Positions 59,869-64,000 of a stretch of DNA of 64,000 nt are shown here, one piece after another. The translations under genes were made by a program, and so were the position numbers. Within the stretch, counting starts at the first letter, position 1. Each line of letters starts with the position of its first letter. The DNA is from Flavobacterium sp. GTDB lineage: Bacteria; Bacteroidota; Bacteroidia; Flavobacteriales; Flavobacteriaceae. The notes beneath the pieces are model-generated. The model was given only the letters and a program-made list of their open reading frames with translations. It was not told where the DNA came from and searched no databases. The stretch covers positions 3,100,632 to 3,164,631 of the forward strand of contig NZ_JBCNKR010000006.1 in assembly GCF_039595935.1 (NCBI RefSeq), written 5' to 3'.

Positions 59869-61005
59869 ATGAAAAAAGTACTTTTTATCGATCGTGACGG
59901 AACGATTGTTTTAGAACCTGAAAACTACCAATTGGACAGTTTGGATAAACTGGAATTTTATCCGAAAGCTTTTCAATATCTGGCTAAAATTGCTAATGAA
60001 TTAGATTATGAACTGGCAATGGTAACCAATCAGGACGGATTAGGAACAGATAGTTTTCCAGAAGATACCTTTTGGCCAACCCAAAATTTTATTCTAAAAG
60101 CATTTGAAAACGAAGGAGTTGTTTTTGATGAAATCTTCGTCGATAGAACTTTTCCGGAAGAAAACGCGCCAACACGAAAACCGAGAACTGGAATGCTGAC
60201 TAAATACTTGAATAATCCAGAATATGATTTAGCAAATTCTTTTGTTTTAGGAGATCGTTTGACAGATGTAGAACTGGCTAAAAATTTGGGTGCAAAAGCT
60301 ATTTTTATGAACAATACGGATGGAATTGGAAGCAATGAAATTTCATCAAAACGTGAAGAATTAAACGAGACAATCGTTTTACAAACAATGGATTGGAAGA
60401 AAATCTATGAGTTTTTAAAATTAGAAGCGCGTTCAGCCTCAATTACAAGAAAAACGAATGAAACGGATATTTACATCAATCTAAATCTTGACGGAACTGG
60501 AAAAAGCAAAATAGACACTGGAATTGCTTTTTTTGACCACATGTTAGACCAAATCTCACGTCATGGTCAAATGGACTTAGAAATCACTGTAAAAGGCGAT
60601 TTAGAAGTCGATGAACACCACACAATCGAAGATACTGCAATTGCTTTAGGTGAAGTTTTTGCAAAAGCGTTAGGAAATAAATTAGGAATTGAGCGTTACG
60701 GATTCTGCTTGCCAATGGATGATTGTTTAGCGCAAGCTGCAATTGATTTTGGAGGAAGAAACTGGCTGATTTGGGAAACGGAATTCAAGCGTGAAATGGT
60801 TGGGAAAATGCCAACTGAAATGTTTTATCATTTCTTTAAATCATTTACAGACGGAGCAAAAGCCAACTTAAATATCAAAGCAGAAGGAATTAACGAGCAT
60901 CACAAAATTGAAGCGATCTTCAAAGCTTTCGCGAAAGCCATAAAAGTAGCCGTAAAAAGAGATACCGAAAAAATGATTTTGCCTTCGACGAAAGGAATGC
61001 TTTAA
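59869..61005 (+). CDS. hisB: Bifunctional histidinol-phosphatase / imidazoleglycerol-phosphate dehydratase
   Basis: A 378-residue fusion. Residues 1-165 are a HAD phosphatase (KVLFIDRDGTIVLEPE with the DxDGT nucleophile; VTNQDGLG; LGDRLTDVELAKNLGAKAIF), and residues 185-378 the dehydratase (FFDHMLDQISRHGQMDLEI, DEHHTIEDTAIALG and EHHKIEAIFKAF with metal-binding His and Glu). The upstream in-frame ATG at 59842 lies within the spacer repeat (CTATGAAATCTGCGGCAAAA), so the ATG at 59869 is used. Confidence 0.95.
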   Translation: MKKVLFIDRDGTIVLEPENYQLDSLDKLEFYPKAFQYLAKIANELDYELAMVTNQDGLGTDSFPEDTFWPTQNFILKAFENEGVVFDEIFVDRTFPEENAPTRKPRTGMLTKYLNNPEYDLANSFVLGDRLTDVELAKNLGAKAIFMNNTDGIGSNEISSKREELNETIVLQTMDWKKIYEFLKLEARSASITRKTNETDIYINLNLDGTGKSKIDTGIAFFDHMLDQISRHGQMDLEITVKGDLEVDEHHTIEDTAIALGEVFAKALGNKLGIERYGFCLPMDDCLAQAAIDFGGRNWLIWETEFKREMVGKMPTEMFYHFFKSFTDGAKANLNIKAEGINEHHKIEAIFKAFAKAIKVAVKRDTEKMILPSTKGML

Positions 61006-61009
61006 AGTT

Positions 61010-61066
61010 TATGGTTGTTGGTTGATAGTTGTTAGCCATCAACCAATAACCATCAACCAACAACTA
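61010..61066. repeat. hisB-hisH spacer: GTTGTTGGTTGAT inverted repeat
   Basis: GTTGTTGGTTGAT (61014-61026) pairs perfectly with ATCAACCAACAAC (61052-61064), 13 bp around a 25-base loop that repeats the words AACCATCAACCA. It makes up nearly the whole spacer and creates a false TTG start for hisH. Confidence 0.8.
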
Positions 61067-61072
61067 AATAGA

Positions 61073-61666
61073 ATGAAAATAGTAATTATAAATTACGGAG
61101 CAGGAAATATTCAAAGCATTATGTTTGCTATTGAAAGGCTGGGGTTTAAAGCCATTTTAAGTAATGACCGTGAAGAAATTAAATCGGCTGATAAAGTTAT
61201 TTTTCCTGGCGTTGGTGAGGCGAGTTCGGCAATGACAAAACTTCGTGAAAGCGGTTTGGATAACCTAATTCCGAATTTGAAACAGCCTGTTTTAGGAATT
61301 TGTCTTGGAATGCAGTTAATGTGTAATAAAACCGAAGAAGGAAATACCAAAGGTTTAGGAATTTTTGACGTTGATGTTTTGAAATTTTCCAACAACGTAA
61401 AAGTGCCTCAAATGGGATGGAATCAGATTTATGATTTGAAAACCGATTTATTTAAAGATGTTTCTGAAAATGAATTTATGTATTTAGTTCATAGTTTTTA
61501 CGCACCAAATTGCGAATTTGCTGTAGCAAAAACCAATTATGATGTTGAATACGCATCTGCATTGCAAAAAAACAATTTCTACGGAACACAATTTCATCCA
61601 GAAAAAAGCGGGGATGTTGGGGAAAAGATTCTGAGGAACTTTCTTAAATTAAATTCCAAAATTTAA
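61073..61666 (+). CDS. hisH: Imidazole glycerol phosphate synthase subunit HisH (glutamine amidotransferase)
   Basis: A 197-residue class I glutaminase: IVIINYGAGNIQSIMFAIERLG, FPGVGEASSAM, VLGICLGMQLM with the catalytic Cys, and YGTQFHPEKSG with His and Glu. It supplies ammonia to HisF. The first ATG after the spacer repeat begins the homology. The partner hisF lies two genes downstream. Confidence 0.96.
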   Translation: MKIVIINYGAGNIQSIMFAIERLGFKAILSNDREEIKSADKVIFPGVGEASSAMTKLRESGLDNLIPNLKQPVLGICLGMQLMCNKTEEGNTKGLGIFDVDVLKFSNNVKVPQMGWNQIYDLKTDLFKDVSENEFMYLVHSFYAPNCEFAVAKTNYDVEYASALQKNNFYGTQFHPEKSGDVGEKILRNFLKLNSKI

Positions 61667-61770
61667 ATTCCAAAGTCCAATTTTAAATATCAAAATTCAA
61701 AAATTCAATAAAAATATTAATCGATTTTGGAGAATCAAAAATCTAAAATCGTTTATCTAAAATCTAAAAT
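61667..61770. repeat. hisH-hisA spacer: AATCTAAAATC words, weak palindrome
   Basis: CGATTTT (61722-61728) pairs with AAAATCG (61745-61751), and ATCTAAAATC occurs twice. It is the weakest palindrome of the his spacers but belongs to the same word family as 4966-5017 and 63411-63440. Confidence 0.5.
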
Positions 61771-61773
61771 TAA

Positions 61774-62499
61774 ATGCGAATAATACCAGCCATAGATATC
61801 ATTGAAGGAAAATGCGTTCGTTTGTCCAAAGGTGATTATGATACCAAGATAATTTACAATGAAAACCCGCTTGAAGTGGCGAAATCATTTGAAGCGCACG
61901 GAATTGAATATCTGCATTTAGTAGATTTAGACGGTGCAAAATCAAGCAAAATTGTCAACTATAAGATTTTGGAACAAATTGCAACGCAAACAAGTCTGAA
62001 AATTGATTTCGGTGGCGGATTAAAATCAGATGATGATTTGAGAATTGCTTTTGAAAGCGGTGCCAACCAAATTACCGGCGGAAGTATTGCTGTAAAAAAC
62101 AGAACCATTTTCGAAAAATGGATTTCAGAATATGGTTCAGAAAAAATCATTTTAGGCGCTGATGCAAAAGATGAAAAAATAGCGGTTTCGGGTTGGCTAG
62201 AAGAGTCAAATGAAGATTTAGTTCCGTTTATTCAGGATTATCAATCGAAAGGAATGCAGTATGTTATTTGTACAGATATTGCAAAAGACGGAATGTTGCA
62301 AGGGCCAAGTTTTGACTTGTACAGTAAAATTTTAGCAAAAGCAAAAGGCGTAAAACTAATCGCTTCCGGCGGAATTTCAACTTTTGACGAATTACCAAAA
62401 TTAGCAGAATTAGGCTGTGAAGGAACTATTATCGGAAAAGCAATTTACGAAGGAAGAATTACATTAAAGCAACTTGAAAACTATATTTTAAATAAATAG
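61774..62499 (+). CDS. hisA: ProFAR isomerase HisA
   Basis: A 241-residue TIM barrel: MRIIPAIDIIEGKCVRLSKGDYDTKIIY with the catalytic Asp, VDLDGAKSSK, DFGGGLKSDDDLRIAFESGANQITGGSIAVKN, CTDIAKDGMLQGPSFDLY with the second Asp and LIASGGISTFDEL. It performs the Amadori rearrangement of ProFAR. It resembles HisF as expected from their common origin. Confidence 0.96.
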   Translation: MRIIPAIDIIEGKCVRLSKGDYDTKIIYNENPLEVAKSFEAHGIEYLHLVDLDGAKSSKIVNYKILEQIATQTSLKIDFGGGLKSDDDLRIAFESGANQITGGSIAVKNRTIFEKWISEYGSEKIILGADAKDEKIAVSGWLEESNEDLVPFIQDYQSKGMQYVICTDIAKDGMLQGPSFDLYSKILAKAKGVKLIASGGISTFDELPKLAELGCEGTIIGKAIYEGRITLKQLENYILNK

Positions 62500-62501
62500 A
62501 T

Positions 62502-62590
62502 ATTCCGCAAAGTTGCACAAAGCAAAACGCAAAGATTCACAAAATTTTGCGTAGCTCTGAGAATCTTTGCGAATCTCTGTGAAACAACAA
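62502..62590. repeat. hisA-hisF spacer: interleaved GCAAAGATTC/GAATCTTTGC repeats
   Basis: GCAAAGATTC (62529-62538) pairs perfectly with GAATCTTTGC (62561-62570), and ACGCAAA (62527-62533) with TTTGCGT (62546-62552), sharing arms. The words CAAAGATTCACA and TCTCTGTGAA resemble the spacer downstream of tsaE's neighbour at about 23100-23137. Confidence 0.75.
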
Positions 62591-62596
62591 ATAAAA

Positions 62597-63352
62597 ATGC
62601 TTGCAAAAAGAATAATACCTTGTTTAGATATAAAAAACGGAAGAACGGTAAAAGGCGTTAATTTCGTTGACTTGCGCGATGCCGGTGATCCTGTAGAATT
62701 GGCAGAAATCTATTCGGCTGAAGGTGCAGATGAATTGGTTTTCTTGGATATTTCGGCAACCGAAGAAAGACGCAAAACACTTGTAAATATGGTGCGAAGT
62801 GTGGCGGAAAAAATCAATATTCCGTTTACAGTTGGCGGCGGAATTTCATCCGTGGAAGATGTTGATATTCTGCTGAATAACGGAGCAGATAAAGTTTCTA
62901 TCAATTCATCAGCAGTAAAAAATCCGCAATTGATAAACGATTTGGCGCAGAAATTTGGAAGTCAATGCGTTGTAGTTGCAATCGACGCCAAACAAATTGA
63001 CGGACAATGGATTGTGCATTTAGTTGGTGGAAAAGTACCAACTGAATTAAACTTATTTGATTGGGCCGTTGAAGTTGCGGAACGCGGTGCAGGAGAAATT
63101 CTTTTCACTTCAATGGATAACGACGGAACTAAAAACGGATTTGCAAATGAAGCTTTGGCAAAACTTTCAGAATTAGTAAATATTCCAATTATTGCTTCGG
63201 GCGGTGCAGGAAATATACAGCATTTCGTAGATTCGTTTCAAAAAGGAAAAGCAGATGCGGCATTGGCAGCGAGTGTTTTTCACTTTAAAGAAATTGAGAT
63301 AAAAGCTTTGAAGCAGGAATTGAGAGGGAATGGAATTGAAGTGAGATTGTAA
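62597..63352 (+). CDS. hisF: Imidazole glycerol phosphate synthase subunit HisF
   Basis: A 251-residue TIM barrel: MLAKRIIPCLDIKNGRTVKGVNFVDLRDAGDPVELA with the catalytic Asp, VFLDISATEERR, FTVGGGISSVEDVDILLNNGADKVSINSSAV, AIDAKQ and EILFTSMDNDGTKNGF with the second Asp, and IIASGGAGNIQHF. It cyclises PRFAR with ammonia from HisH. The ATG starting MLAKRIIPC is chosen over one inside the spacer repeat 30 bases upstream. Confidence 0.96.
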   Translation: MLAKRIIPCLDIKNGRTVKGVNFVDLRDAGDPVELAEIYSAEGADELVFLDISATEERRKTLVNMVRSVAEKINIPFTVGGGISSVEDVDILLNNGADKVSINSSAVKNPQLINDLAQKFGSQCVVVAIDAKQIDGQWIVHLVGGKVPTELNLFDWAVEVAERGAGEILFTSMDNDGTKNGFANEALAKLSELVNIPIIASGGAGNIQHFVDSFQKGKADAALAASVFHFKEIEIKALKQELRGNGIEVRL

Positions 63353-63440
63353 AAGAAGAAAGAGACAAGAAGAAAGAGAAGATTTAATCTAAAATAACAA
63401 GAATTCAGAGAATCTAAAATCTGAACTCTAAAATCTAAAA
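63353..63440. repeat. hisF-hisI spacer: AAGAAAGAGACAAG and AATCTAAAATCT word repeats
   Basis: The left part (AAGAAGAAAGAGACAAGAAG) belongs to the family of 3934-4013. The right part contains the 24-base exact copy (63411-63434) of 5006-5029. Two word families are thus joined in one spacer. Confidence 0.65.
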
Positions 63441-63445
63441 TTAAA

Positions 63446-64000
63446 ATGGATATCGATATCAAAAGCGCACACGGATTGATTCCGGCGATAATTCAAGACT
63501 CAGAAACTAAAAACGTTTTGATGTTGGGTTATATGAACGAAGAATCGCTTCAAAAAACAATAGAAACTCAAAAAGTAACTTTCTTTAGCCGTTCAAAACA
63601 AAGACTTTGGACGAAAGGCGAGGAGAGTGGAAACTTTTTAAAGTTAGTAAGTATAAAAAATGACTGCGACGGCGATACGCTTTTAATTCAGGCAGAACCT
63701 GTTGGGCCAACTTGTCATACAGGTGCAGATACATGCTGGCAGGAACCAAATGAGGCGAATTATGGTTTTATTTCTCATTTAGAAAATACGATTAAAACAC
63801 GTAGAGAAAATGCTGATTCTGAGAAAAGTTACGTTGCTTCTTTATTCGAAAAAGGAATCAATAAAATTGCACAAAAAGTTGGTGAAGAAGCGGTAGAAGT
63901 AGTTATTGAAGCAAAAGATGATAACGACGATTTATTCCTTAGCGAAAGCGCTGATTTGTTATTTCATTATTTGATTTTATTACAAGCAAAAGGATATCAG
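63446..64000 (+). CDS. hisIE: Bifunctional phosphoribosyl-AMP cyclohydrolase / phosphoribosyl-ATP pyrophosphatase, 3' end cut by window edge
   Basis: 185 residues are visible, beginning MDIDIKSAHGLIPAIIQDSE. The HisI part has VLMLGYMNEESLQKT, TFFSRSKQRLWTKGEESG and the metal/catalytic CDGDTLLIQAEPVGPTCHTGADTCW; the HisE part from about residue 112 has HLENTIKTRRENADSEKSYVASLFEKGINKIAQKVGEEAVEVVIEAKD. Steps two and three of the pathway are fused, as in enterobacteria and other Bacteroidota. The family is about 200 residues, so about 15 are missing beyond the edge. Confidence 0.95.
   Translation, partial: MDIDIKSAHGLIPAIIQDSETKNVLMLGYMNEESLQKTIETQKVTFFSRSKQRLWTKGEESGNFLKLVSIKNDCDGDTLLIQAEPVGPTCHTGADTCWQEPNEANYGFISHLENTIKTRRENADSEKSYVASLFEKGINKIAQKVGEEAVEVVIEAKDDNDDLFLSESADLLFHYLILLQAKGYQ

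Noticed and set aside
1..64000. tRNA, rRNA or tmRNA genes
   Set aside because: No cloverleaf with a GGTTCRA-type T-loop or rRNA core sequence was noticed by eye; a tRNAscan-SE run would settle it.

Overview
The window reads as chromosome of a Flavobacterium-type member of the Bacteroidota (close to F. johnsoniae in gene content). The reasons are the AT-rich sequence, the Bacteroidota -7 promoter element TAnnTTTGC upstream of many genes, an fused LpxC-FabZ, SusC/SusD outer-membrane import genes under a FecI/FecR-type sigma/anti-sigma pair, a PorX-type type IX secretion regulator, and a CAL67264-type small membrane protein. About 58 protein genes are supported. I see no rRNA, tRNA, CRISPR array, prophage or classical insertion sequence.

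Layout. 1-7.3 kb: a partial DUF1697 gene, a HEAGH metallopeptidase, a Dph6-like ATP-binding protein, a secreted M1 aminopeptidase, a patatin-like lipase, a TauE/SafE exporter and a damaged toxin-antitoxin-like pair. 7.5-16.3 kb: housekeeping (UvrD/PcrA helicase, YciO/YrdC protein, OmpA-type lipoprotein, GT2 glycosyltransferase, HsdR-N-like protein, HolA, EttA). 16.4-17.5 kb: a cluster of inverted repeats, one pair of which brackets a GIY-YIG nuclease gene. 17.7-25.4 kb: MutS2, Ung, alanine dehydrogenase (frameshifted), TsaE and PorX (frameshifted). 25.6-33.2 kb: an HD phosphohydrolase, lipid A genes (lpxD, lpxC-fabZ, lpxA, a second lpxD-like gene), efp and sucD. 34.1-43.7 kb: a regulated nutrient-import locus (ECF sigma, FecR, SusC with a frameshift, SusD, HExxH lipoprotein, DUF4302 lipoprotein). 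44.2-55.9 kb: FabG, a VWA-like membrane protein, a LysR-YeiH pair, a secreted zinc phospholipase-type enzyme, an LTA-synthase-like enzyme and a two-component system. 56.0-64.0 kb: the histidine operon hisGDCBHAFIE, cut by the window edge, preceded by a leader peptide with four consecutive His codons and an attenuator-type terminator.

Three patterns deserve attention. First, three genes (ald, porX, susC) are each exactly one base short in an A/T homopolymer of seven where eight restores the family reading frame. Second, nearly every spacer between co-oriented genes carries a different AT-rich imperfect palindrome, often with two interleaved inverted repeats sharing arms. Some of these words recur exactly in unrelated spacers, and every junction inside the his operon has such a sequence, although the one in hisH-hisA is weak and hisF-hisI shows shared words rather than a strong palindrome. 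Third, the repeat pair around the GIY-YIG gene, next to a gene-less pair of the same repeat, looks like an autonomous/non-autonomous mobile element pair.

Gene calls rest on reading translated sequence and recalled family motifs; no database search was run. Where an open frame begins inside a repeat or a promoter, I moved the start to the next in-frame start codon that fits the family.
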